Shown here: positions 51,978 through 60,220 of the stretch, in pieces
How the letters are laid out: each line of letters opens with the position of its first letter
Position numbering within the stretch: the first letter of the stretch is position 1
DNA from: Bacteroidales bacterium
GTDB taxonomy: Bacteria; Bacteroidota; Bacteroidia; Bacteroidales; WCHB1-69
NCBI GenBank assembly: GCA_017554325.1
Contig: JAFZIP010000003.1
Location: 62,001 to 126,000, forward strand
Reading direction: 5' to 3'
DNA: 64,000 nt
Translations under genes and position numbers: made by a program
Notes under the pieces: model-generated
The model's input: only the letters and a program-made list of their open reading frames with translations
The model's database searches: none
What the model was told of the DNA's origin: nothing

Positions 51978-52607
51978 CTATTGATTAATATATGCAACCA
52001 TCACTGTGTGATTCGTCACCGACATGAACTTCACTTTCACGCATCCTTGCTGCAAAAAAAGCAATCTCAAATCCTCTTTGGAAAACAGGTGGATGTGCTC
52101 CGGATTGTTATCGGGCTTGGATGGCACCGATACGATAACATAGTTTCTCGCCAATCGGACGGCATTGCGGACTACCGCTTGCGTGTCAGGAATATGTTCC
52201 ATCACTTCCAGCATGGTCACCACATCAAATGATTTGTCGGGGACGTTGTAGCAGCAGATGTCGCCCATGATCGGATGGAGGTTTTCAATGCCGCCGTCGT
52301 GGATGCATTGTAGTAATTCCACCCGATGAGGCAGTATGTCGAGGCTTGTCATCTCCATGTCTGGGAATTCCCTTAGCAGCGGGAAGAGGAACACACCCCT
52401 GCCGCTGCCTACATCGAGCAGCGACTGGCACTGTCCAAGCGCCACAATTCCTTGCAAAAATCCCAGCACCACCTGCACTCTCGGCAGATCGTCTTTTACT
52501 TTGAAGTAATAATCTTTCCGTTCGGGGGCTTTTTCCGCATCCTGGTATCGCATCTCGAAGCCCCGTTTGTATGCCTCAAAGAGTTGGGGAATGTATTGCT
52601 GTTCCAT
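51978..52607 (-). CDS. Class I SAM methyltransferase of the RNA-repair operon
   Basis: The 209-residue protein has the SAM-binding SLLDVGSGRGVFLFPLL (motif I), TSLDILPHRV (motif II) and the acidic DVVTMLEVMEHIPD. The E-x-x-E-H in LEVMEH and a later His in EHIHLFSKEDL echo the metal site of Hen1-type 3'-terminal RNA 2'-O-methyltransferases, although many other small methyltransferases share this pattern. Start and stop are within 2-7 nt of its neighbours. In this operon it might mark repaired or protected RNA ends; the substrate is inferred, not shown. Confidence 0.8.
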   Translation of the reverse strand: MEQQYIPQLFEAYKRGFEMRYQDAEKAPERKDYYFKVKDDLPRVQVVLGFLQGIVALGQCQSLLDVGSGRGVFLFPLLREFPDMEMTSLDILPHRVELLQCIHDGGIENLHPIMGDICCYNVPDKSFDVVTMLEVMEHIPDTQAVVRNAVRLARNYVIVSVPSKPDNNPEHIHLFSKEDLRLLFLQQGCVKVKFMSVTNHTVMVAYINQ

Positions 52608-52609
52608 TG

Positions 52610-54325
52610 TTAATTCCTGTTAAAAAGAGATAGAGTGTTCGGCTTGATGATGATGTTGCGGACTGTCATCAATGAATACCCCAATAAATTATCCAATTCC
52701 CAGTTGGCTGGATCTTGTATGCGTTCGTCTGTCCTGTCGAATCCGATTCCCCAATCGCTATCGCTACTGTCATATATTAGGATACGGTCTTTGGTTTCTA
52801 ATAACGCTTTCTTGCACGCTTCGTTCTGTGTGAATTTTTGATAGTTTCCGTATAAAGCAACCGAATTCCGGTAATTAACCCAAACATCATCATCAAATTC
52901 CTTTATTTGTTTCCCTAAATCCAGTATCTCTTGTTTGGAAGTGGCACGTAGGATTTTTTCTCGGGTTTGCATATCACTGAATATGCGTGCCTTTTCTGCT
53001 TCCAGGAACTGTCCTGCAGAATTATAAGACACATTTTCGATTCTTAGCGAACATGGCCACCAGAAACCGAAGATTTCTTCTTGATGGGAGGAAGATGTTT
53101 TTCCGTCATCATTAAAAAAGAAGAAATCAGAACTGTTATCTTTAAGCAATGTGTCAATGTTCGGCCACCAATTGCCAATCTTATCCTCGATGCCTGGAAT
53201 AGGATACCTGAAATCAAAGTGTGTCAATTCCAGATGAGGGAAACCGTGCGGATACATGTCGATGTATCTTGACATCCATTGTATTTGCTCTGATTGACTA
53301 TTATCACCATCGCTGAAATTGCAGCCTTGGGTCAAGTCATCGGCCAGCGCAATGATGACGTCTGATAGTTCAAGATTGTCCTTATGGTAGGACGGAATCC
53401 TGTCATAACCATAAATCGCCCCCATAATACTGCCACAAATGGCGGCTGACACACAACTGTTTCCGTCATGATTGGCAGCCGCTACAATGGCATCTTCAAA
53501 ACTGTCAAAATGCCTCAGGACGCAATATAATGCAATGGCCAGGGATTCATCACCAGTCCGTGCCCTGCCAAGTGATTGTATGTTCTCTTCATCAGAAAGG
53601 GAGTTCGTTGCCAGGCAAATAGACTTTTCCATCAACTCCAAACAGACCGACTTTTCCAATAGCAATGACATCCCCGATGCATTCAGTTCGTCTGGAAGGA
53701 CATCTGTTATGACAGAGCAAAGCGTGAGTATCATTTGACTCAATGTGCTTGCGGAGAATCCTTCTTTTTGACTGCAAATACAAAAGAGAAGCAAAGGCAA
53801 ATAAACAGAAGAGAAGTACCCTTTGGGAGAGCGGAAACAGCATTCATACGCTAATTTCAATACGCTTTCTTGCGTCCATTCGCAGCCTCGTGCTGTGCTT
53901 GCGGCTCCCCATAGTCCAAGCGGAAACAGACGCAAACCTTCGTCATAGACAGAACCTCTGTTTACATTTAAAGCGGCAATATCGCGGATCCAACAGAGAT
54001 GTTTTTCCTTGGAAGGAATGTTTTTGTGCGTCCACGCCCATTCAGAGTGTGCGTCCAGTATGAGAATATCAAGCTGTGGTGTTGTTCCCAGTACAGATGA
54101 TTTGGTGTCACCATGCAATATAGCATTTGCGGTGAACAAGGCCATCTGCGTTTCATTTGAAAACACGGCTATCCCATTGTTGTCCAATTCGAACTTTGTG
54201 ATTCCCGCATCGCCATACTTGTTTCTGATTTCTTGCAGAGAAATATTTGAGACAGGGTATCCTAAAGCGTCACCAATGGCCCCGCCGATCATCGAACCTC
54301 TTATTTTGTCTTGTAAAGTACTCAT
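52610..54325 (-). CDS. ADP-ribosylglycohydrolase-NADAR fusion with altered active-site residues
   Basis: The 571-residue protein is a two-domain fusion. Residues 1 to about 310 form an ARH/DraG-type fold (RGSMIGGAIGDALGYP, FSNETQMALFTANAIL, ANHDGNSCVSAAICGSIMGA). Residues about 420-560 form a NADAR/YbiA-like domain (FLEAEKARIF, LGKQIKEFDDDVW, KFTQNEACKKALLET, DWGIGFD, LLGYSLMTVR). ARH enzymes remove ADP-ribose; NADAR proteins remove ADP-ribose from guanine in nucleic acid. In typical ARH the first metal site reads (S/T)DDT and the second GDSDST-like; here they are SNET (56-59) and GNSCVS (288-293). In NADAR the usual E-Q/H-Y is GQF (G438). So both sites look changed. It is the first gene of the repair operon, with TATCTTTG at 54361. 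Confidence 0.82.
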   Translation of the reverse strand: MSTLQDKIRGSMIGGAIGDALGYPVSNISLQEIRNKYGDAGITKFELDNNGIAVFSNETQMALFTANAILHGDTKSSVLGTTPQLDILILDAHSEWAWTHKNIPSKEKHLCWIRDIAALNVNRGSVYDEGLRLFPLGLWGAASTARGCEWTQESVLKLAYECCFRSPKGYFSSVYLPLLLFCICSQKEGFSASTLSQMILTLCSVITDVLPDELNASGMSLLLEKSVCLELMEKSICLATNSLSDEENIQSLGRARTGDESLAIALYCVLRHFDSFEDAIVAAANHDGNSCVSAAICGSIMGAIYGYDRIPSYHKDNLELSDVIIALADDLTQGCNFSDGDNSQSEQIQWMSRYIDMYPHGFPHLELTHFDFRYPIPGIEDKIGNWWPNIDTLLKDNSSDFFFFNDDGKTSSSHQEEIFGFWWPCSLRIENVSYNSAGQFLEAEKARIFSDMQTREKILRATSKQEILDLGKQIKEFDDDVWVNYRNSVALYGNYQKFTQNEACKKALLETKDRILIYDSSDSDWGIGFDRTDERIQDPANWELDNLLGYSLMTVRNIIIKPNTLSLFNRN

Positions 54326-54360
54326 TGCTGGATGACCTTCCCTGAAATCATATTAGGATG

Positions 54361-54368
54361 CAAAGATA
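54361..54368 (-). promoter_or_regulatory. -7 box of the RNA-repair operon
   Basis: TATCTTTG on the minus strand, 36 nt upstream of the ARH-NADAR ATG at 54325. It separates the operon from the genes at 54384-55954. No clear -33 at normal spacing. Confidence 0.55.
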
Positions 54369-54383
54369 CACAAAATGCCGACC

Positions 54384-54617
54384 TTACTTGCCAGAATTGT
54401 TTACAGGCTCATTCATTTTCCGTATTTGGCGCACGATTAGAAAACAGAATACGAGGAGGGCAATGGTTGCCAAAACGGCCCCGATGATGACAAGGAGGTT
54501 ACCACTATTGATGGTGTCTTGTGCTTGGGCAACCTGATGAGTGTCCCTGACGACTTTGTGCGTACGGTAGAAAAATTCTTTACTAGGCGTGATGATGTCT
54601 AAAAGATTATTGATCAT
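54384..54617 (-). CDS. Small single-helix membrane protein
   Basis: The ATG at 54617 (MINNLLDII) gives 77 residues with one transmembrane helix near residues 44-65 (LLVIIGAVLATIALLVFCFL) and a basic C-terminus. I do not recognise the family. It starts 20 nt after the transporter stop and is likely co-transcribed with it. Confidence 0.6.
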   Translation of the reverse strand: MINNLLDIITPSKEFFYRTHKVVRDTHQVAQAQDTINSGNLLVIIGAVLATIALLVFCFLIVRQIRKMNEPVNNSGK

Positions 54618-54637
54618 TTTGGTTGAATTATAAGGGT

Positions 54638-55954
54638 TTATAAAATTTGAAAAAGTCTTATTGTCAATAGTATTAACAGACCGAAAAGGAAGCTGATCGC
54701 ATTGCAGATGATACTGTAAATAGTTCCAGTTTTCCAGCTGGAGGTGAGAAAGCGGTACCAAATGGCCTCAGCCAAGACGACCAGAATCTCGCCAACAGCA
54801 ATGGCTCCCCAGCCACCGTCAATGTATATGAGGCAGAGGTTCAGCGGAAGGTTGGTGAGGATGTTGACCATCACAGACGACCACAACACGTCGGCTCGTT
54901 TCTCGCGAAGCAGCCGCAGAACGCCCACTTCTATTGCGACGGTTAGTGTTAGGCTTAACACCAGTGGCAAAACATGGAGTGGGGTGCCCGAAATCTGAGC
55001 CAACAGATAGCCAGGCATTAGGGAGGCGGCCAGCAGTCCAAAAGCCACTCCCTCTCTTCCTGGCATTACGCTGTTGCACATATATAGCGTTACGGCCATG
55101 GTGAAATTGATGAACAGCACACCTGGAATCCAGAGCCACCCTGCGCTGCCTTTCAGCCAAAGGCAGGCTAATGTCCCTATGAGTGCCAAGAAGAGCGTCT
55201 GCCAAATTCCAATTCCCTTGGCCACCCATCCGCCCAGCCCTTTGCCCAGCATGGCGATGCCACCTATGAGCAGAATCATGTTGGCGGATTTTGTCACTCC
55301 CGTGGTGAGTGCTTCGCCAAGATAGGAGCGAATGCATACAAAAGCCATCAGCAACAAGGCTGCGCACCAGGCCCACCAGACTCTTCCTGAGAAGGTTATG
55401 GCAGAATCGGAATTGTTGTCAGCTGTATTGTCTGTGATACGGATGGCCACCACTGTTGTCAATGCAATGGCCGTCAGCAGTCCATAGAGCAACAACCACG
55501 AAGCATAGACAACGCCAATGGCAATTCCCATGGCCCCTGTGGCCACAAACACGCCGAGGGCACGAATGTCGTTGTGGGTAAGGACAGCCACGCGTTTGCC
55601 TCCCCAGACATGGAACAAAGAATTGCCCATTCCCAGCAGGATTGCAACGCAGAAAAAGATGACTTTTGGTGGCGTCGGAAGCAGTATTGCGGTCGATGTC
55701 ACCACGACAGCCATAGAAAGAAGGATACCAGCACTGAGAATCAGGATGTTGCTTTTTTGCAGAGCGTGGTCGGCCAACAATCCTGTCAAAGGCTGGGTCA
55801 GAAACGCCATTATTGTGTAAGTGATGAACACCCATGCATAGCCGGTGAAGCTGCTGCCACCAATCAGTATGTACAGGCTGCAGGCGCAAAGCCCGTCAAC
55901 GAGCAGGTGCATCAGGGCGCAAAGGGAGGTGGTTTTTGTCATGTTAGTATTCAT
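54638..55954 (-). CDS. Multi-helix membrane transporter (MFS-like)
   Basis: The ATG at 55954 (MNTNMTKTTS) gives 438 residues with about 12 hydrophobic helices. The first part has an MFS-like pattern (LTQPLTGLLADHALQKSN between helices 2 and 3). The last helices include YIDGGWGAIAVGEILVVLAEA. No substrate can be assigned. The longer frame to 56002 passes through a duplicated piece of the SUMF1-like gene and is probably not real. Confidence 0.75.
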   Translation of the reverse strand: MNTNMTKTTSLCALMHLLVDGLCACSLYILIGGSSFTGYAWVFITYTIMAFLTQPLTGLLADHALQKSNILILSAGILLSMAVVVTSTAILLPTPPKVIFFCVAILLGMGNSLFHVWGGKRVAVLTHNDIRALGVFVATGAMGIAIGVVYASWLLLYGLLTAIALTTVVAIRITDNTADNNSDSAITFSGRVWWAWCAALLLMAFVCIRSYLGEALTTGVTKSANMILLIGGIAMLGKGLGGWVAKGIGIWQTLFLALIGTLACLWLKGSAGWLWIPGVLFINFTMAVTLYMCNSVMPGREGVAFGLLAASLMPGYLLAQISGTPLHVLPLVLSLTLTVAIEVGVLRLLREKRADVLWSSVMVNILTNLPLNLCLIYIDGGWGAIAVGEILVVLAEAIWYRFLTSSWKTGTIYSIICNAISFLFGLLILLTIRLFQIL

Positions 55955-55994
55955 TGTAGCAGGGACTGTAGTTGCTCTGGGCCGAGAGGGTGAG
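55955..55994. repeat. 40-bp duplicate of a signal-peptide coding segment
   Basis: This segment repeats 56895-56934 with 2 mismatches. The other copy encodes the SAQSNYS end of the SUMF1-like protein's signal peptide. This one lies between that gene's stop and the transporter start, probably the remnant of a second SUMF1-like gene. Confidence 0.75.
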
Positions 55995-55998
55995 CCTG

Positions 55999-56979
55999 TC
56001 ACGGGACTAGGGCAAGGCGGAAGCCGTAGTAGTTGTGGCGGTAGTCAGGGCCGTTGGGGTCGCGGTCAGACACCCGGCAGTCCCAGGTGAAGTAGCGCCA
56101 GCTGCCACCGCGAAGCACACGGATCGAGCCCGAAGCCGGACCTTGGGGATTCTTGGATGGGGACACGCTGTAGTACTCCTTCAAGTACCAGTCCTGGCAC
56201 CACTCCCACACGTTGCCGCTCATGTCGTACAGACCCAGCTCATTCGCTCGCTTGCCTTTCACGGGATGGGTTGAGTTACCGCTGTTGTCATCGTACCATG
56301 CCACATTGTCAATGCTGTTGCCTCCGGCGTATTTGTAACCTCGGCTCTTGTTGCCGCCTCGCGCCGCATACTCCCACTCCGCCTCCGTGGGCAGACGGAA
56401 CGTCTTTCCCGTCAACTGGTTTAACTTGCGGATGAACTCTTGGCAGTCGTTCCAGCTCACGTTTTCCACTGGCAGGTTGTCCCCTTTGAAATAGGACGGG
56501 TTGTTCCCCATCACCGCCTTCCACAATGCCTGCGTTACCTCAGTTTCTCCTATGCAGAAATCGCTCAACGTCACGCTGTGCACGGGCTTTTCGTCAACAT
56601 GCGCGTAGCTGTCTTGCTCAGGAGTTGCGCCCATCTGGAACGTGCCGCCCTCCACATATATCATCTTGAACTTTACGCCATTCACTTCAAACTCCTGTTT
56701 ATTAGGGTCTTCCGCTTTTTGTTTTGCCCCGAACAGCTCTCTCAGTGCCTTGATCTTTGTGTCGCAGGCGTTGATTTTCTGCTGTGCTGCAGACGGGTTT
56801 CCTCCCTCGCACTGCTTGGCGTTGGTGTAATAGGTTCGGGCCTCGCTGTATTTGCCCTGGCTGAAGGCGGTGTTGCCCTTGCTCATGTTGTTGGTGTAGC
56901 AGAGGCTGTAGTTGCTCTGGGCCGAGAGGGTGAGGGCGGTGCAGAGGAGGATGAGGGTTAGGGTGTGTTTCTTTTTCAT
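55999..56979 (-). CDS. Exported SUMF1-type (formylglycine-generating enzyme-like) protein
   Basis: Starting at 56979 (MKKKHTLTL) the protein has 326 residues with a signal peptide ending near LTLSAQ. A short TPR-like segment (NTAFSQGKYSEARTYYTNAKQC) is followed by a SUMF1/FGE-sulfatase domain: FKMIYVEGGTFQMGA, IGETEVTQALWKAVMG, PVENVSWNDCQEFIRKLN, FRLPTEAEWEYAARGG, MSGNVWEWCQDWY and VLRGGSW. The catalytic Cys pair of true FGE is not obvious, so it may be a carbohydrate- or protein-binding relative rather than an enzyme. Confidence 0.88.
   Translation of the reverse strand: MKKKHTLTLILLCTALTLSAQSNYSLCYTNNMSKGNTAFSQGKYSEARTYYTNAKQCEGGNPSAAQQKINACDTKIKALRELFGAKQKAEDPNKQEFEVNGVKFKMIYVEGGTFQMGATPEQDSYAHVDEKPVHSVTLSDFCIGETEVTQALWKAVMGNNPSYFKGDNLPVENVSWNDCQEFIRKLNQLTGKTFRLPTEAEWEYAARGGNKSRGYKYAGGNSIDNVAWYDDNSGNSTHPVKGKRANELGLYDMSGNVWEWCQDWYLKEYYSVSPSKNPQGPASGSIRVLRGGSWRYFTWDCRVSDRDPNGPDYRHNYYGFRLALVP
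56895..56934. repeat. Source copy of the 40-bp duplicate
   Basis: Matches 55955-55994 with two mismatches; here it is in the signal-peptide coding part of the SUMF1-like gene. Confidence 0.75.
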
Positions 56980-57003
56980 ATTCTGTTGTTTTTTTTGTGT
57001 GCC

Positions 57004-57023
57004 CCCCACACTTCCGTGTGGGG
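57004..57023. repeat. 20-bp hairpin shared with the 45.5-kb element
   Basis: CCCCACACTTCCGTGTGGGG, identical to 45544-45563. The 56980-57167 gap has this and a CCTCTTCGAGG hairpin but no gene that I can support. Confidence 0.75.
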
Positions 57024-57167
57024 TTAATTGCACTGCGTACGTTTTGCCTCTTCGAGGCCGCTCAAGGATAAAATCTTTTGGATAAAACATGTCGCAGCAT
57101 CCGATCGATGACCTTTGTATCTCATCATGGCTTTTCTGTTGATTGGCATACGCTTGTTTTGATGATG

Positions 57168-58541
57168 TTATATAAGTCCTTCAATAAACTTGTCGAAATC
57201 GGAGAGTAACGTCCGGTCTTGGATTCTCCGGAACTTCTCGTATTCACCGAAAGCTTTGGCTTCGGCCTCTTCATAACTGATTGTGCCGGCATCCGGAAGA
57301 ATGTCAGCATCCGACACCTTCAGGTATTGCTCCAGTACGGATTTCCAATCATCCATCTTCGTTAGAAGGTGACGCTGTGCCCGCCGTTCGGCAATGTCCA
57401 GAAATGCGGTGGTTAGCAGGTTCAGTTCATTCACCTCCTTCTCTGACAGATAGTTTTTCGCTACAGTCACATCGCTTTTGATGACCCGCCCGTCAGGTGC
57501 GTTCTTCCAGGTCATCAATCCCATGTGAGGTTTCTCGGCATCGGCGCGGTCATATACAATCTCCGCCGCCGTCTTATGCGTAACGGCATAGTGCATCATA
57601 TTCTGCACCGTCTTGTAGAATGCTCGTGTTGTCACGCTGTCCCTGTCGTAGTCGATGCTGCATTCGGCATAGATGTCGGTGATTTTCTGGTAGTAGCGAC
57701 GCTCGGAGGTGCGGATTTCTCGGATGCGTTCCAGCAGCTCCTCGAAGTAGTCGGCACCGAAGGGATTCGTCCCCTTCAGCCGCTCGTCGTCCATCACAAA
57801 ACCTTTGATGATGTACTGCTTCAGCACCTCGCGAGCCCAGATGCGGAACTGCGTGGCCTCGTAGCTGTTCACGCGGTAGCCGACAGCGATGATGACATCG
57901 AGATTGTACATCAGAACGCCCTGTTCGTCCCATTTTTCCGACAGAATTTGAATTTTTCGAATAGCATCGGACAAATGGACTTCTCCACTTTCGTCAATTT
58001 GTTTTAGGTGGTAGTTGATAGTTGAAACATCAACAGAAAAGAGTTCCGACATCCTGCGCTGCGACAGCCAAAATGTCTCGTTGTTAAAGAGCACCGAGAC
58101 ATTCACCTTGCCGGTACTCGAACGGTATATCAGCACGTTGCCCTCTATGCTGGAGGCCAGTTCTTTCGATGTGATTTGAGCTGAGAAGTAATCTTTGGCT
58201 GTCTGTACCATAGGTTTTCTTTGGTCGGCATTTGTGACGATGGTTAGGCAGGCTGTCTTTGAAAGCATTATTGATGTTACTTGGCGCATGGTGCCGGCTC
58301 CCAGCTGTGCCATCTCCGTGATCTCCACCATGTGTTCATTTATATCCAGTCCCTTCTCTTGTTGCAGAAAAGCGGCGGCCTTGTCCATCAGTCGCTCGAA
58401 GTTCCAGTATTTTTGGTAACCGAGCAGTCGCGCCAGCTTGCGCGAGTTCCACCACTCGTGGCCTTCACCGTCCACAACCTTGATCGCCTCAAACGGCGAC
58501 TGCATTTCTTCGGGGTTTAACAATGTCTCTTTCTGTTCCAT
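57168..58541 (-). CDS. DinD-like N-terminal domain fused to RhuM-family protein
   Basis: The 457-residue protein has two known parts. Residues about 17-120 resemble the N-terminus of DinD/BRO-like proteins (GHEWWNSRKLARLLGYQKYWNFE, VEITEMAQLGAGTMRQV, LSKTACLTIVTNADQRKPM). Residues about 130-457 match virulence protein RhuM (LIYRSSTGKVNVSVLFNNETFWLSQ, SVDVSTINYHL, NLDVIIAVGYRVNS, FRIWAREVLKQYIIKGFVMD). DinD is DNA-damage induced in E. coli and RhuM was named in Salmonella; both are found in defence and mobile-element settings. A TATCTTTG promoter lies at 58564-58571. Confidence 0.85.
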   Translation of the reverse strand: MEQKETLLNPEEMQSPFEAIKVVDGEGHEWWNSRKLARLLGYQKYWNFERLMDKAAAFLQQEKGLDINEHMVEITEMAQLGAGTMRQVTSIMLSKTACLTIVTNADQRKPMVQTAKDYFSAQITSKELASSIEGNVLIYRSSTGKVNVSVLFNNETFWLSQRRMSELFSVDVSTINYHLKQIDESGEVHLSDAIRKIQILSEKWDEQGVLMYNLDVIIAVGYRVNSYEATQFRIWAREVLKQYIIKGFVMDDERLKGTNPFGADYFEELLERIREIRTSERRYYQKITDIYAECSIDYDRDSVTTRAFYKTVQNMMHYAVTHKTAAEIVYDRADAEKPHMGLMTWKNAPDGRVIKSDVTVAKNYLSEKEVNELNLLTTAFLDIAERRAQRHLLTKMDDWKSVLEQYLKVSDADILPDAGTISYEEAEAKAFGEYEKFRRIQDRTLLSDFDKFIEGLI

Positions 58542-58620
58542 AATGCTATTGTCGTTCCGAGTGCAAAGATACGCCTTTTTCGCTTAATTTTCCATAATCA
58601 CCGGGATTTCATGTCGGTTG

Positions 58621-58800
58621 TCAATGAAGATGCACTACCATCTTGTCGTGCTCACCGTTCTGGGTGTGTTCCTCCGCCTTTGACACAAGCCACTCCTTCT
58701 TCACCCACCAAAGGGTGGCTTGGATATACTTGGTGTAGGAGGATTTCTGCTTCATCTTTGTCAGGCATCCATGGATGCAAAAAAATGTCAAATTCCTCGC
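58621..58800 (-). pseudogene. Fused remnant: unknown secreted protein fragment joined to DUF3841 C-terminus
   Basis: Reading the minus strand, 58746-58681 encodes the same KYIQATLWWVKKEWLVS peptide as the DUF3841 gene at 60573-61175 and continues in frame (KAEEHTQNGEHDK...) to a TGA at 58621-58623. Just upstream, about 58750-58800, another frame encodes EEFDIFLHPWMPDKDE, close to EEYDNFLYPWMPDKDE in the gene at 61235-62359. The fragment is thus a deletion product that joined two genes of an ancestral duplicate block. The remaining frame has no good start. Confidence 0.75.
58681..58746. repeat. 66-bp direct repeat, remnant copy
   Basis: Identical to 60612-60677, the C-terminal coding part of the DUF3841 gene. 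Confidence 0.85.
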
Positions 58801-58802
58801 TT

Positions 58803-60116
58803 CTACATATCCTCAATCGAGAGACCTTTGAGCGAAAGGGCATATTCGCCGAAGGTTTTGGGCGGCAACACGCTAACTTTCTCTTGCAATTCCTTAAGGC
58901 TGATTTTTCGGGAATTGCGCTTGATTTCGGCCGCCATTCCCGTGTGGTCGAACTCGTTGAGGGCAATCATATCTATCTCGTTCTCGCCCTTGCGGTCCCA
59001 CCAATTGCCCACCAGGGTGTACTGTCCCGTCTCCATCGCCTGTGTCTGGAAATACTGCTCCATCGTCCTGCCGGTAAACTGCTCATAGTGCTGCCCCATA
59101 TTCTGACGCAACAATGCCAACTGACCACGTTCGACGAGCGACTGGTACGGCCACACAAAGCGGAACCAGAAACGCAGAAACTGGTCGGAAATCTCGTAGG
59201 AAGTCACCTTGCTGTTCGGTTTGGCAAGCAGTGGCTTCAGTCGGCTCACCATCAGGAAGTTCTTCTCCAGGTTCTGCAGATAGACACCCATGTCCTTCTG
59301 CATGGCCCCGTCGATTTCCGAGCGCGTGGTCAACCCTCCGGCAATCAGCTGCAGGATAGAGAAATAGGTGGCACTCTCGTCGCTGAACTCCTGATTCATG
59401 ATGTCGCGCCCTTCGGAGAGGAAATAGGAATCCTGACGGCAGACATAGTTCAGCATCTTCTCCTTCGTGTAGCAGCCAGCATCCATCAGCAATTCCACAT
59501 ATTTGGCCACACCGCCGGTAATCATGTATAGGCAAAGCAAATCCTCGTTTTTATAATCTGGACAGTGGTCGCGGAATATCTGCTTCAGAACGCTGATGGC
59601 GAAGGGCTTTAGCGTCAGTTTCGAAGTGGGGCGGCCGTAGAGCGGCTCGTTCTCGTTCTCGAAGATTCGCTTCATCAGCGACTGGATGCTGCCCGACGTG
59701 ATGAGATAGAGGTGTGATTCGCGGTGGTAGCGGTCCCACAGGTCCTGTATCTCGCTGAAGATGGCGGGGTTCACCTTGTAGAGCGTCTGGAACTCGTCGA
59801 AGATGATGATGAAATGGCGGTTCAGCGACTCCTTCATAATAACCTCAAACAGATCGCGGAAGTGGCTGACGGTGCCGTAGATGTGAATGCCCAGCTGCTC
59901 CTCCAGCGTCTGCTGGAATTTCTGGCAGAGCACCGCCTCGCTGTCCTTCGAGACGAAGAGATAGGCGTAGTCGTAATCCTTCAATGCCGTCGTGATTAGC
60001 GTAGTTTTACCTACACGCTTGCGTCCCATCAGTACTGTAAACACCGCACTCTTTCTCGACTGCAGTTCATTCTCTTTCAGAATATTTATCTCGCTCTCCC
60101 TGTCGTAGAATTTCAT
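58803..60116 (-). CDS. P-loop ATPase with DUF234/PD-(D/E)XK-like C-terminus
   Basis: The 437-residue protein belongs to the archaeal-type ATPase group common in bacteria and archaea. The start is MKFYDRESEINIL, then VLMGRKRVGKTTLI (Walker A), FIIIFDEFQTLYK (Walker B), LITSGS (sensor 1) and a winged-helix part. The C-terminal DUF234-like nuclease fold shows ENEIDMIALNEFDHTGMAAEIKR, with the D-(x)n-E-x-K order. These proteins are frequent in accessory and mobile regions but their role is not settled. A TATGTTTG box lies at 60163-60170. Confidence 0.85.
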   Translation of the reverse strand: MKFYDRESEINILKENELQSRKSAVFTVLMGRKRVGKTTLITTALKDYDYAYLFVSKDSEAVLCQKFQQTLEEQLGIHIYGTVSHFRDLFEVIMKESLNRHFIIIFDEFQTLYKVNPAIFSEIQDLWDRYHRESHLYLITSGSIQSLMKRIFENENEPLYGRPTSKLTLKPFAISVLKQIFRDHCPDYKNEDLLCLYMITGGVAKYVELLMDAGCYTKEKMLNYVCRQDSYFLSEGRDIMNQEFSDESATYFSILQLIAGGLTTRSEIDGAMQKDMGVYLQNLEKNFLMVSRLKPLLAKPNSKVTSYEISDQFLRFWFRFVWPYQSLVERGQLALLRQNMGQHYEQFTGRTMEQYFQTQAMETGQYTLVGNWWDRKGENEIDMIALNEFDHTGMAAEIKRNSRKISLKELQEKVSVLPPKTFGEYALSLKGLSIEDM

Positions 60117-60220
60117 AATATTAATCGCTATTTATATTAATTGTTGTTTACATTTTACGGTGCAAACATACGAATAAATATTGAACTAAGCGTTGAAATG
60201 ATGCCGAAAGTGTAAATATT

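Noticed and set aside
58652-58966. 104-codon minus-strand frame
   Set aside because: Most of it is the ATPase 3' end in another frame plus the remnant; it is reported as a pseudogene fragment instead.
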